Shown: in pieces, positions 8,401 through 17,659 of the stretch | Layout of the letters: each line of letters starts with the position of its first letter | Position numbering within the stretch: position 1 is the stretch's first letter | Origin: Chara braunii | Lineage: Eukaryota; Streptophyta; Charophyceae; Charales; Characeae | NCBI GenBank assembly: GCA_003427395.1 | Contig: BFEA01000080.1 | Location: 1,642,728-1,668,906 of the forward strand | Length of the DNA stretch: 26,179 nucleotides | Direction of reading: 5' to 3' | Position numbers and translations under genes: made by a program | The notes under the pieces: generated by a model | What the model was told of the DNA's origin: nothing | Seen by the model: only the letters and a program-made list of their open reading frames with translations | Databases searched by the model: none

Positions 8401-9497
8401 TGATGTCCAAAGAAAGGGAGTGTCTTTCTTAGTAAGGGCAGTTAAGGGTGCTACAATAGATGAGAAGTTCTTAATGGACTTCCTGTAATAAGAAGCAAGA
8501 CCAGGAAAGATCGAACATTACGGACTGTCAAAGGTTTCGGCCAGTCCTGAACAGCAACAACTTTTGTTGCTTCAGGAGTTGATCGCTCTCCAGAGATAAC
8601 ATGATCAAGATAGAGAATAAAGATTACTTAAAAAGAAGATTTATCTTTGTTGATCTTGTACTGGTGGTCATGTAGGGTTTGGAGGATAAAAATCAAACTT
8701 GAATGTTGTGCATGCTCCTGAACGGTATGAGTGAATACCAGGATATTATCTAGATAGACAGTTACAAACTTATAAAGGTATGTGATGCATCTCTGACTGA
8801 AAAGTGTCAGGTGCATTGGAAAGACCAAAGGGTATAACCAGATACTCATATGTACCATATTTGGTCTTGAAGGTTGTCTTGTGGAAATTACCTTCAGCCA
8901 TCTCAATCTAGTGGTAGCCGGATTTTAGATTAATCTTGTTGAAGATAGCGCAACCCTGCACCATATCCAACAAATCATCGATCTGCGGGAGGCTCTGTGG
9001 ACTTAATCATGATCTTGTCGAGTTTCCTCTAATCCACACACATTTTGAACTCGTCATTCGCTTTAGGTATAAAGAGAATTGATGCCTCAAACTCAGATGT
9101 ACTGGGACCTATCCAACCTTTTCTGGTCAGGGTGTCTAGCTGTTTTTTTTAACTCGTCAAGTTCAACAGGGGACACCCTGTAGACCCGGCCCTTGGGAGG
9201 GACCGCATCACGCAGGAGCTCGATTTTATGCTTAGTCTGCTTATGGACAAGTCGAGTAGGCTCATGCGTAAGGTCTGAGAACTGGACAACCACTTACTGA
9301 ATTTGAGAGGGACGAGGAGGAGTCGCCACATCAGTTTGTTTAACATAAGCTACAAACAGACGGGTGTGATTAGTTTGGCGTAAGAGCTGAAAGAACTCAT
9401 GTGCTCTCATACAATAACAGTTGGTGACTGGTTGTGTGTCGGAAAACATATTTAATGGGGGATCCCCGTTGAAAGATTCGGCGTGCGTTGAATCCAC
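8401..9497 (-). pseudogene. Ty3/gypsy reverse transcriptase, mutated active site
   Basis: RT copies element RNA into DNA. The pre-RT linker is visible as KHKIELLRDAVPPKGRVYRV and SPVELDELKK (about 9230-9150). Then come FKMCVD (about 9050), IDDLLDMVQG with INLKSGYHQIEMAEG (about 8970-8890), FKTKYGTYEYLVIPFGLSNA (about 8870-8815) and the polymerase motif YLDNILVF at 8756-8743. The motif should be YLDD; the second Asp is Asn (codon AAT), which abolishes activity. The thumb/connection is recognisable as TKKDTPFLW (about 8430). At least four stops or frameshifts interrupt it. A stop at 9296-9294 splits the linker. Upstream of 9497 the coding is cut by the composite insertion. Confidence 0.88.
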
Positions 9498-9894
9498 ATT
9501 GAATTTTCGTTGAAACGCCCGTTTGGCAGGTATGAACGGGTCCGCGATATTTTTTTTCCTCGGCTAAACATAATTCCTCCCCAAAAAAACTATAAGATTG
9601 TAATTTTTTTTTAGGATTACAATTCCATATTTTTATTTTTATTTTTTGAACTAGTATATTTAAAAAAAAATCAAAAACATAAATGTAGTTAAAAAAAAAA
9701 TGAAATAAGTGTTTTTTTCAAGGATGTAGAGAGATTTTTTAAGGATTAAAACAAAAACAGAAAAACAAATAAAAAATATAGGGTTTCAAATCTTTCAAAG
9801 ATATACAACAATATATTTATGTATTTGAACTTTATATATATATATTTTTTTTTTAAAAAAAATATTAAAAAAAATATAAAATGGAGAAAAAAAA

Positions 9895-10105
9895 ACACGC
9901 ACACACACAGACAGAAAGTCACACAGACACACAACACACAAACACATAAACACACACACACAGAGATACAACACACACAAATACACATAAACATAGACAC
10001 ACACACATACACACAAACACACATAAACATACACATACACACACACTCACAAACGCACATAAAAATATACACACACACACACACAAGCAAACACACAAAA
10101 AAACT
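9895..10105. repeat. degenerate (CA)n tract
   Basis: A CA-rich run of more than 200 bases, frequently interrupted by AT, GA and AA. The overlapping frames are Thr-His or Cys-Val artefacts. The preceding 9540-9890 is very A/T-rich with long A and T runs and no recognisable gene. Confidence 0.9.
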
Positions 10106-10189
10106 TAACCTGGAGCGTTGGGGGTTGGGGGGTGGGGGATGTGGGGCCAGATTTTAGGGTGTGGGTGTTCGGGGATGTAGGGGCAGATT

Positions 10190-10725
10190 TATATGGTTCT
10201 GGCTGTAGTACTTCACCAAATGCTTATGCAAGTTATGACCAACATTGCTTTGCACGGAATGGAGAATGCTTTGAATGAGTGGGCTCAGCAACAGGCGGCC
10301 GAAGGCCGAGTTATCCTAGTAAGATGCGCCAATGATTTCGTTGTTCTTCACAAGGCTCGAAGAGTTGTTCAGGGCGAGGGTTCCTATCACAATGGCTCCA
10401 ACCCATGGGCCTGCACTTTGTGCCTGATCAAACTTGCATAGTTACTACGGGAGAAGGATTCCATTTCTTAGCACATGACGTTTTCCACCTTGGCAAAGGC
10501 TCGAAGAGCAAACGCTTCGCGTCTGAATCCCATGGGTTCGTCTGCAGAGTTGCTCCGTCCAAGAAATCACAGGAAACACTTCTTTCGCAAACTCGTTTTG
10601 TAATACAATCTCACACAGGTTCCGCAGTACACCGACTCGTGAGTGCTTTGGTTTCGTTGATATCAGGTTGGGGAAAGTACATGATGGGGTATACGCATGC
10701 ATGGCTTAACTCTATGGTAGGGTAG
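10190..10725 (+). pseudogene. group II intron type reverse transcriptase/maturase relic
   Basis: Group II intron proteins combine an RT with a maturase domain X that helps the intron splice. Here NIALHGMENAL (about 10237-10269) matches the conserved ANIALHGME block. RCANDFVVLHKAR (about 10322-10360) is the polymerase motif, normally Y-A-D-D, with Tyr changed to Cys and the first Asp to Asn. After a frameshift near 10395 the second frame reads TGEGFHFLAHDV, SKSKRFASESHGFVCRVAPS, then a domain-X-like end with LISGWGKYMMGYTHAWL. The N-terminal half (RT motifs 0-3) is missing and no HNH endonuclease domain is seen. No canonical domain V hairpin was found downstream. Its 3' end recurs at 21267. 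Confidence 0.82.
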
Positions 10726-11655
10726 AGATATAAGTCGCTCCGGCTAGCTTAAGTTCCACCTAGCCTTGGGTAAGCTAGGGGAAGGACGGTAGGATGTGAC
10801 CGCGGGCGCTGGCCTGCCTTGCTTAGGTAATCCTGCTGGTTAGATTTTTTGAATTGGCCATGTAAAACATAAGATGAGCGTGACGTCCGAAGTTCCAATA
10901 CGACAACGCCTTACTTAGGTAATCCTGCTGGTTAGACTTTCTGAACTGACCATGTAGAAAATTGCATGAGCGTGGCGTTCGAAGTTCCCATACGACAAGG
11001 TTTGTCCGCTTCCACTTCGATTAGGGCTGGCAGGTTGACCCAGACTTAGTGTTAGTCACTGCTGTCTGGTCAAAGTTGCCCTTAATACTGGTAGGATGCT
11101 GGTCCTGAGTGCCGGTCACATTGAGGTAGGATAGTAGGGACAGGGGGTGTACTGTGAGTATTAAACCACCACCGGTCCCCCCACCAGCCGAAAGCCCTCG
11201 GCCCGGTGAGCTAGGGCCGGGTTGTACGAATGAGCGGCGACCACCGTTTGTCACAGGCCGATCCAATCCCGCCAGTTGTAAGAGGCAACTTTGCCGATTT
11301 TTTTTGCTCATAATAATTTATCAAAAGGTTTGCAAATTTGAGGGGCCGTAGATTAGGTCGTGATCTTTCAGGAAAAAACAATAATAATTTTGACCGTCAA
11401 ATATTTGCTACGTCGATTTGGTGCATTTTCGCAAATTCCCTTTTTTTTAAGGCCTGACCGCTTGTCCACTCTATACTACCGGTACCCTTGAGGTTTTTGA
11501 CGTCAGGGTGACTGGTGGTTTAACGTGGGGATGGGTAGGGTAGGTGGCCTATCCTGCCAGGACAACCATTGGCTGTTGCTACCAGCAATCACCGGAAATC
11601 TTATCCTTGGCCTCTACAACACCATGGGCTTTCAAAAATAATAATAATAATAATA
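10680..11655 (+). repeat. RT-relic 3' tail repeat, copy 1
   Basis: From the last RT codons onward this sequence aligns with 21267-21753. Shared blocks include ACGCATGCATGGCTTA, GATATAAGTCGCTCCGGCTA, CTTAGGTAATCCTG and CGTGGGGATGGGTAGGGTAG. This copy differs in two ways: a tandem duplication of 92 bp (10822-10913, 10914-11005) and a 355-bp TTAA-flanked insertion. Homology to copy 2 ends at 11590, followed by about 43 further bases and an A-rich AATAAT tail (11634-11655). Confidence 0.85.
11165..11519. mobile_element. TTAA-flanked MITE-like insertion
   Basis: The 355-bp segment is bracketed by TTAA at 11161-11164 and 11520-11523. The paralogous copy at 21664-21667 has a single TTAA at the same point, that is, an empty site. 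The ends are inverted: ACCACCA at the left and TGGTGGT at the right. TTAA duplication is the rule for piggyBac-type transposons and their MITEs; the 7-bp terminal repeats are short, and piggyBac ends usually begin with C, so the superfamily is inferred only from the target site. No transposase is encoded. Its interior (11280 to about 11395) is related to 25870 to about 25980. Confidence 0.8.
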
Positions 11656-11656
11656 G

Positions 11657-11868
11657 TGGATTTTCTCCTAAAACATGGAATAATATGCCGCCATATGTTT
11701 TGTCTTTTGTGCATGTGGTGAGTAGAGGCTCTTAGAGTCACTGCAAATGTGAAGAATTATAATGAATCTTCTGCTAGAACGTGGAATAATACGTGGTCAT
11801 ATGTTTTGTCTTTTGTGCATGTGGTAAGTAGAGACCCTTAGGGTCACTGCACGTGTTCCTAAGAAAAC
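11657..11868. repeat. two 106-bp tandem units
   Basis: The blocks AACATGGAATAATA/AACGTGGAATAATA and CATATGTTTTGTCTTTTGTG recur with a period of 106 bases, followed in both by GTAGAG and CACTGCA text. No coding sense is seen. From 11870 to 12380 the sequence is dominated by poly-A and poly-T runs and unrecognised DNA. Confidence 0.8.
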
Positions 11869-12383
11869 GAGAAAACAAAAAAAATATGAGGAAAAAAAAA
11901 AAAAAAGAAAAAAAAAAAAAAACGAGAAGACAGAAAATTAGTGATTCATAACTGTGATCAGTGTGATGGAGACTATATATTATCGGTTAACGCAGACAGA
12001 CTACAAGTCTAATGTCCATCTCTGCTCCATGAGGGTCCTTGCTAATACGCAGGGGGTTTTCGGAAATTATATAAAACGAATAGATTGGAGGATTTGTAAA
12101 AAAAAAAAAAAAAAGAACGTGCATACACATAAGCTCACAGTGTTGGGGTATGGGGTGACCCAACTTTTTTCCCTCTTGTAGTTTGATTTTCGGAAGGGAG
12201 GGGCATATTTGGCCCCCCCACCCTGTTAATAGAATTTTTTTTTTTTTTTTTTTTTTCAATGTTTGGGCGAATAGGGTCACGCGTCCATCCCGTCTTTTCG
12301 GATTCAATGGGAGACCCCTGTTTTTTTTCGTTAAATGGGATTCAACGGGGCCCATGGGGCGATTCAACAGGGTCCAACGGAAT

Positions 12384-12680
12384 TTAACGACCCTCGTTGC
12401 CGTTGTGCAGACACATAGCTGACTGGATGATACTCATCAGCGAGCATACAGGGGTGATATTCCCCTCGTCGGTCAGGCAACTCAACCCTAGGGATCCGCC
12501 AGTCGATCCCAGGGTTAGTGGCCTCAAGCCAATGTAGGAAAGAAACACTGTCAAAGGGTACATTATAGATAGGCCTTTGACTGCAATCGTGATCCTGACT
12601 GTAGATAAGTCGCCTATGCGAACCTCAATTGGTTGTTGCAGCTTTACCAATCTTTGGTCCAAATGCAGCCTGCTGACCAT
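12384..12680 (-). pseudogene. Ty3/gypsy aspartic protease region
   Basis: The protease cuts the Gag-Pol polyprotein. The minus-strand frame reads MVSRLHLDQ, QQPIEVRIGD and VRITIAVKG, ending in PLTVFL. This is the typical fold of retroelement proteases downstream of the active site. In another frame (from about 12537) the text changes to a LEATNPGIDW-like run, the usual lead-in to RT, so a frameshift lies near 12540. The catalytic D(S/T)G triad should lie just upstream near 12700, but that stretch contains a stop (FFG, stop, DVISPK) and no D-S/T-G can be read. It is interrupted after 12384 by the composite insertion. Confidence 0.65.
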
Positions 12681-12904
12681 CTTTGGAGATATAACGTCTC
12701 ATCCAAAGAAGTGTCCTTATAAGATCAGTGTCCTCATAAGTGAAGCACCCTAATAATGCAACTCCCATCAAAGAAGCAGTGAGAGATGGTGAAGATTCAA
12801 CTTCATCAGAAGATGAATCAGCACTGGTGGAAGGAGCTGCTGATTCCGTCTCTCTCCACTTTAGTTTTTTAACTAGAGCCGGAAGGTCTGCGAGGCATGC
12901 TGGG

Positions 12905-12947
12905 ACAATCCTTCAGAAAGTGATAATGGACCCTTGCACCTCGGGCA
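12905..12947 (-). pseudogene. Gag CCHC zinc knuckle, broken by frameshift
   Basis: In one minus-strand frame CPRC is encoded at 12947-12936 (preceded by KDKGV). Seven bases later, in another frame, comes HYHFLKDC (12928-12905). Together these make the C-x2-C-x(n)-H-x4-C nucleic-acid-binding knuckle of Gag; the seven-base gap breaks the frame. It lies between the Gag body and the protease, as expected. Confidence 0.7.
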
Positions 12948-12969
12948 AACTCCCTTGTCTTTCCTCTTC

Positions 12970-13893
12970 CTCCATACTCCCTCATGGATCTTAAGTGCAT
13001 GTCAGGGGAAGGTGGAAGTATCAAGGGGATAAGCTGGCCAATGGACGTCTCGTGATAATGGAACCCTTTGGGCAGCAGGGGAAGAGGCACGTCCCTTACC
13101 TTTCTCCTTGCTGCTGGTTGTTGCTCTTTGGGCTAGGGTCTTTCCCTTTGCAAGGCCCATCAGAGCATTAGTGAGGGCAAAAACAGTTGAATCTGCAGCA
13201 TAGGATGAGGTATTCTAAGATGGAGGGGTATGAGGTAGTCTAAGATGGAGGGGTATAAGGTAGTCTAAGATGGAGGGGTCTTACTCTGAGGTATTGCATC
13301 ATCTTCTGAACTAGAAGTTGCAACAAAGAGAGCACTCTTCCTCTTTCTTCACTCTTTTGAGGAGGGTTTTCTCCTTCCTTGGACATGGAGCTTGGACTCC
13401 AGACCCAGGGTTGCTCTGCCAAAGGACCGTCAGTCCTTGTGGCCCTGAGAGAATAGTGCAAGCTCGTTCTCTTCAGTTGCTGCTGTCAAGAAATGAATGA
13501 GTTGATCCTGCTCACTTATCTCCAACCTAGGAGTCGATGTCAGATTTTCAAAGGTCGAGTACAATTGGGATAAGGAGCCATCCCACTTTTTTATAGCCTA
13601 GGTGGACAATTTTGTCGGTTGTGTATCTGGTCTGCTCCTTGTCTACAAACCAGTCATTCAGAGTGTGCAGAAAGTCGGGCACCCCCAGATTTTGCGCTCA
13701 TTCAGACATTTTCAATCCTTGCTTGTTGGAGGTGGAGGTGCATCATTTCAGAGTTATCATCTCCAGGCGAGCAAGGATGACACTCACCTTCGCATCCTCA
13801 TCACATTCAAACCCATTCAGGTAGTTTTATGTGCAGTGGCCCAATCTGAAACATCCACCTTGGGGTCCTCACCGAAGAACATGGGTGGAAGGG
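12970..13893 (-). pseudogene. Gag body, multiply frameshifted
   Basis: Between the N-terminal Gag frame and the zinc knuckle the minus strand has short patches that read as plausible Gag: PPMFFGEDPKVDVSDW (about 13890-13843), SECAQNLGVPDF (about 13705-13670) and LEISEQDQLIHF (about 13530-13495). They fall in different frames with stops between. A tandem repeat of 25 bp in three copies occupies 13207-13281. Open frames on the plus strand here (for example 13602-14009) are shadows. Confidence 0.6.
13207..13281. repeat. 25-bp tandem repeat, three units
   Basis: Units 13207-13231, 13232-13256 and 13257-13281 share GTCTAAGATGGAGGGGT-type text with two or three changes. The unit length is not a multiple of three, so expansion would shift the Gag frame. 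Confidence 0.9.
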
Positions 13894-14509
13894 TCAACTT
13901 GGGCCGATACAGGTCAAATGGACTTGAGGGTTGCGAGACGGCTGTTGATTTTGGTGTAGAGGCTGGAGATGGGGGTCTGGATTGTGGGTTTTTTTGGGGT
14001 CCGTTTTGAGACTCGCATGAGGTGCAGGAATGATCAAGGTTGAAGGGATTTTAAGGTGTGTGAAGAGCTGATCCAGTATGCAGGAGATGTCATCCATCTT
14101 TTTTGGAAACACTGAGTGACTGTCCTCGAGACTGGTAATCCTCGCAGTCAAGTTGGTATTGTAGAACCGATGAATATCATCCTGCAGAACGACAAACTCA
14201 GTCATGTCCTTACTGTACTGACTGGAAGATCCACTCACCATGATCTTCTCAACATATACCACGATAAGTTTTCGTTTGTCATCTTTTCGAATTGCCTTTT
14301 CTCTGCGTCTCTTCTCTTCCTTCAGAGCCTCAACTGTTGTTGCTTGTTTTCGGAGTTTTTCCTCCTCGGCAAGCAGTTCAGCCTCCAAAGAGGAGAGAGG
14401 AAGTTGAGGCTTTTCACCCTTCTCAGTGTCACACATTCTCGGCGAGCAGTTCAGCCTCCAAAGAGGAGAGAGGAAGTTGAGGCTCTTCACCCTTCTCAGT
14501 GTCAGACAT
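13894..14509 (-). pseudogene. Gag N-terminal region with coiled coil
   Basis: The minus-strand product starts MSDTEKGEEPQLPLSSLEAE (ATG at 14509). A 73-bp tandem duplication (14369-14441 and 14442-14514) then throws that start out of frame, but the duplicated ATG at 14436 (MCDTEKGEKPQLPL) reopens the main frame down to 13894. The product has a charged coiled-coil segment (EEEKLRKQATTVEALKEEKR) and then KDDKRKLIVVYVEKIM and a Pro/Lys-rich tail. Family identity as Gag is inferred from position and the downstream zinc knuckle. Gag forms the particle that packages element RNA. Confidence 0.65.
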
Positions 14510-14514
14510 TTTGA
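14369..14514. repeat. 73-bp tandem duplication across the gag start
   Basis: The two 73-base units differ at a few positions and each carries an ATG with the following coding sequence on the minus strand. Because 73 is not divisible by three, the first start is disconnected from the rest of gag. Confidence 0.92.
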
Positions 14515-16016
14515 AAAACCCAAAAACTAAATAAGATAAATAAACTAAGAAATAAAAAGGGAAGGTATCAAGAATTGGGTTTTCTCTTCAGTACTCGCCC
14601 AATTGTTATCGCCTGATTGGAGAAAGAAGTTGGTTAGTATAAACAGACAACCGTTCTGTCTCTGCAGACCGCTTGAGGGTCAGGTGTCGGCTTAGAGCAA
14701 ACTCAACAAAAATCACTTTCACAATTTTCCATTCATTGCTCTGACACCTCAATTGAGTGCAATTACTTCAACTCCCATATCACACATTGACAGGATGCAG
14801 TCTTGGACTGATTAGCTTAGTAATTAGACACTGTGACCATTAGTGGATGACAGGTACGTGCAGATAACCAAGATGTAAAGATTTATTGGGCATTCTATTT
14901 TTAGACTTACCCTACTGACCCTACCACTGGATGGCCCTGTATGCCATACTCAGGGTATGGCAAAGTACGGATGTCACTGTAACTGACTACCACTGGATGG
15001 CCCTGTATGCCATACTCAGGGTACGACAAAGTACAAATTTTATCGTAACTGACTTAATACACCAAATCTGACAGTGCGATTTCAGACACTTACCAGACAC
15101 TGAATTGTGATTTAATAGGGACAATCAAAACTGAATTCTGACAAATAGAACCAAAGTTATGACTAACCCTGGCCAAGCTTCAGCTATGGCAGCACAAAAT
15201 TCAAATTTTCATTATTACTGACAGTATGACCCTCAACAATCCAATTCACAATACAGTATGAATTCTAGCACTATAAAACGGTCACATATGAAAACTGAGT
15301 CGGAGAGAGGGTCAAACAAGGTTACTAGAAGTCGAAAAAAATAGGTAGGAGAAATTGACCATGGCTGTCTCACACTCGGAGTTTCGAATTTCGACTGTCC
15401 ACAAATTGACAGACCAAATTTTGCTAATATAAAAATAGCCCCAAAAGCGTCACACAAACAAAGTGGAGTAAGGAACATTTTTACTTCATGGACTTCTCTG
15501 GAAGGAGAGAATGAAACTCTGCTTATGGCTGTCTCCTGAGGCCTATCGCGCCAATTTTTTTTTTGACTATTTTCAGCGTTCCCATGATAAGAATTCTCTA
15601 AAACTTGGTGGTCCTTAGATCTGCCTGTTGCGCTTCACCCCCAACTAACAGACTAAATGAACTTGGGCTCCCAGATGCCAATAATTGAGAAACTCAGTGT
15701 AGCGCTGCTCCAACTGCGTTGCTTGGGAATTGGGGATCCTGACCCAATCCCAAAACCGCAACACTCTAGGGGTCACTTTTCTTGCAAATCGCCAATCACA
15801 AATGATTCGTCAGGCTAAAACCTCCTCAGAGCCTCCCAGGCCTCTGAGTATAAAATGCCACTCACTTTTGTACAATCCTTAGCAAAAGTGCATCACTACC
15901 ACCCTCACTGTCCCCAACATAGAAGATGACAAATTGCCATGAGAATCGATTCCAGTGTCTCGCCAGATGATGGTAGTTGCTCCAACTCATCTCTGCATCA
16001 CTGATAGGATCCAATT
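14515..16016 (-). other. untranslated leader of the retrotransposon
   Basis: About 1.5 kb between the primer-binding-site motif and gag. It contains a 66-bp tandem duplication (14923-14988, 14989-15054) and otherwise unrecognised sequence with no convincing frame. GTATAAAA-type and A-rich stretches occur but are not diagnostic. Confidence 0.5.
14923..15054. repeat. 66-bp tandem duplication
   Basis: ACCACTGGATGGCCCTGTAT and CATACTCAGGGTA recur with a 66-base period, and both units end in GTAACTGACT. The divergence is concentrated in the last third of the unit. Confidence 0.92.
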
Positions 16017-16028
16017 GCTCCGATACCA
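16017..16028 (-). promoter_or_regulatory. primer-binding-site-like motif
   Basis: The minus strand reads TGGTATCGGAGC, one mismatch from TGGTATCAGAGC, the common complement of the initiator tRNA-Met 3' end used to prime plant-type LTR elements. It lies seven bases inside the end of the terminal repeat (GGTTCA at 16041-16036), the expected place for priming minus-strand DNA. Confidence 0.6.
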
Positions 16029-16035
16029 ACAATTA

Positions 16036-16181
16036 TGAACCTGGTTGCTTATTGTGAGATGACCAACACTCACTCACATAGGTATGCCCATATATACATA
16101 GAAGGAAGGGGGGAGGATGGGAGTATCACACTGCACTGGGAGAGAGAAACACAACGAAAGACTTGTCGATGCGATACGACA
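16036..16181 (-). repeat. LTR-like terminal repeat, upstream copy
   Basis: In minus orientation it starts TGTCGTATC and ends GGTTCA, giving the canonical TG...CA ends, with a primer-binding-site-like motif just inside. It aligns with 4649-4886 but lacks the hairpin arms. At 146 bp it is short for a Ty3/gypsy LTR, so it may be internally deleted. Confidence 0.6.
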
Positions 16182-17590
16182 GAAAACATTGAAAGCTCGA
16201 CATCTTTTCATCCAAGGATTTGCCTGGCAGCGAAAAGATTTTAGAGCTCCTAAGATTAACACTTTATCCTTCTTCTTCCAACCTTCCATGGATGTCCAAG
16301 GTGTTAAGATGGGTTTCCCGCTGAGCACCGTAATGGAAATTACCACGGAAGCATGATCGTCGAGGTGGGTATTCCACCACGTACACAATGGGTGCCCCTC
16401 AAGTGTGTTCCCTCTCCTTTTTGTAGAGGCATTATTTATTCTGCAAGTAGCATTCCCACCGCCACATGAAGTTTTCCCATTGATGCTTGTAGCTTCACTA
16501 CCTGGAATCAGCTAGGTGCTTTACATATAGCAAGTTACTTCGGTTTTTTAGAGTTGCAACCATCACGTACTAGTGACAGACCCCAATTGCGGTAAACTTT
16601 AGGGAGACACATCCGTATTTAGCACAAAGCAAGCGTAACCCCTGTAAAGCCGAGGAGGCAGATAAACCCTATACCAATCAATGCAAACAATCCAAGGTAA
16701 GAGACACAGTCAAGTTGAGTTATCGAAAACAACGGTCAGCGGTCACCTTTCAACTTCAGGTTATAGTCAGAATTAAACCATCAGTCCTTGGCCCAGCTAT
16801 CAACCGTGGAAAAAAATAGAGTAGAAATGTTTTTAGTTGAATGAGTTTGGGCGCTCTTGCAGTGGCCCGTATATTTTCAGAAATTGTGGCTTGTTAAATT
16901 GTCACGACTTTATGAAGTACTCGTGGTTTAATAACCAATGAATGAAATCAAATTACTAAGAGTGGAGATGAAAGAACAAAACGAGAGGGGCTCAAGAAGG
17001 GAGAATTCGTCGAATGAAGAGGAAGGAGAGGAAAGAGCATCAAGATGATAAGCATCCAACAAGCCCCTATTTAGTATGCTGCTTCAGTACAGAACAGTCG
17101 CCCGGTTTCCATTCCTCACCAGCAGACCAATACAGGCTTCGTTTATCCAAGAGGGGTTGGGGGGGGTCTTCCTTCCGCGTAGTTTCCAGGGGCTATTTTC
17201 TATAACGTGCCCACCTCTGCCTGAGAGATTCCCATTGCTTAGGGAATGTCGCTACCCAAGATACATGGATCTCCAACTCATGCACATGGAGATGGAGATC
17301 TACCCTGAAACGCCGTATGCTCAAGAAAAAGAGTTGATTGAGTATTACCTATAATCTAGACTAAGTACATGAAACAAAGGTTGACCTCCACAAAAAAAGT
17401 AGGCACAACCCACGGTTTATCCTAGCGGATATGCATAACTATTTTACAAACAAAACTAAGTCAAGTTCAATTGTGTGATAATGACAGTATGTAGCACACC
17501 TCCCTATGCCTCACCTGCATTTGTGAATCTTAACAATTTGATATGTCTCCATCACCACGTGCAAGCATCGTCCAGGGCAGAGGGAGAGAA
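16182..17590. other. no recognised feature
   Basis: Mostly unrecognised single-copy-looking DNA. A plus-strand frame at 17076-17354 (92 residues, ending in MHMEMEIYPETPYAQEKEL) is the most protein-like stretch, but I do not recognise it and it has no detectable motif. Confidence 0.4.
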
Positions 17591-17592
17591 AG

Positions 17593-17597
<5 letters not shown>

Positions 17598-17651
<54 letters not shown>
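17598..17651. repeat. (TG)n microsatellite
   Basis: About 27 uninterrupted TG units. Frames through it translate to Cys-Val or Thr-His repeats and are artefacts. Confidence 0.95.
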
Positions 17652-17652
<1 letters not shown>

Positions 17653-17659
17653 GTCATAT

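Larger units (their letters stand above)
9510..12370. mobile_element. composite insertion between protease and RT of the retrotransposon
   Basis: Retrotransposon coding stops near 9500 and resumes near 12380, and nothing of the element is recognisable between. The insert contains AT-rich and homopolymer DNA (9540-9890), a CA tract, a plus-strand group II type RT relic with its tail (10190-11655), a 106-bp tandem pair, and poly-A/poly-T runs to 12260. Near the two ends lie inverted similarities: CGTTGAATCCACATT at 9486-9500 and CGTTGAATCCCATTT on the minus strand at 12347-12333. They could be remnants of terminal inverted repeats, but the match is short and repeated TTCAACG words at 12341-12375 make chance plausible. 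The exact edges are uncertain by tens of bases. Confidence 0.6.
4649..16181 (-). mobile_element. decayed Ty3/gypsy chromovirus-like LTR retrotransposon
   Basis: Read on the minus strand the modules come in the order gag, zinc knuckle, protease, RT, RNase H, integrase, chromodomain-like tail. That is the Ty3/gypsy order, and a chromodomain is the mark of chromoviruses. Related terminal repeats lie at 16036-16181 and 4649-4886, with a primer-binding-site-like motif at 16028-16017 directly inside the upstream one. The element is dead: all reading frames are broken, and RT and RNase H have lost catalytic aspartates. It is interrupted by mitochondrial-type DNA at 6224-6668 and by a composite insertion at about 9510-12370, which explains part of its 11.5-kb length. 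No clear polypurine tract is visible beside the downstream repeat, and the target-site flanks do not match, so the exact ends are less certain than the coding modules. Confidence 0.8.

Noticed and set aside
9746-10157. Long frames rich in Cys-Val or Thr-His
   Set aside because: Artefacts of the degenerate CA tract.
10822-11005. The two 92-bp units as group II intron domain V
   Set aside because: GAGCGTG...TACGAC text suggested a domain V-like hairpin, but the stem does not pair as required and there is no proper catalytic triad context.
13602-14009. 135-residue plus-strand frame
   Set aside because: Opposite strand of the recognisable Gag region; a shadow.
14565-14605. Alternative primer-binding site ACAATTGGGCGAGTACTGAA next to gag
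   Set aside because: It sits after ACA like an LTR end, but no matching LTR copy is visible downstream of the chromodomain, while the 16017-16028 motif sits inside a repeat that does have a partner.
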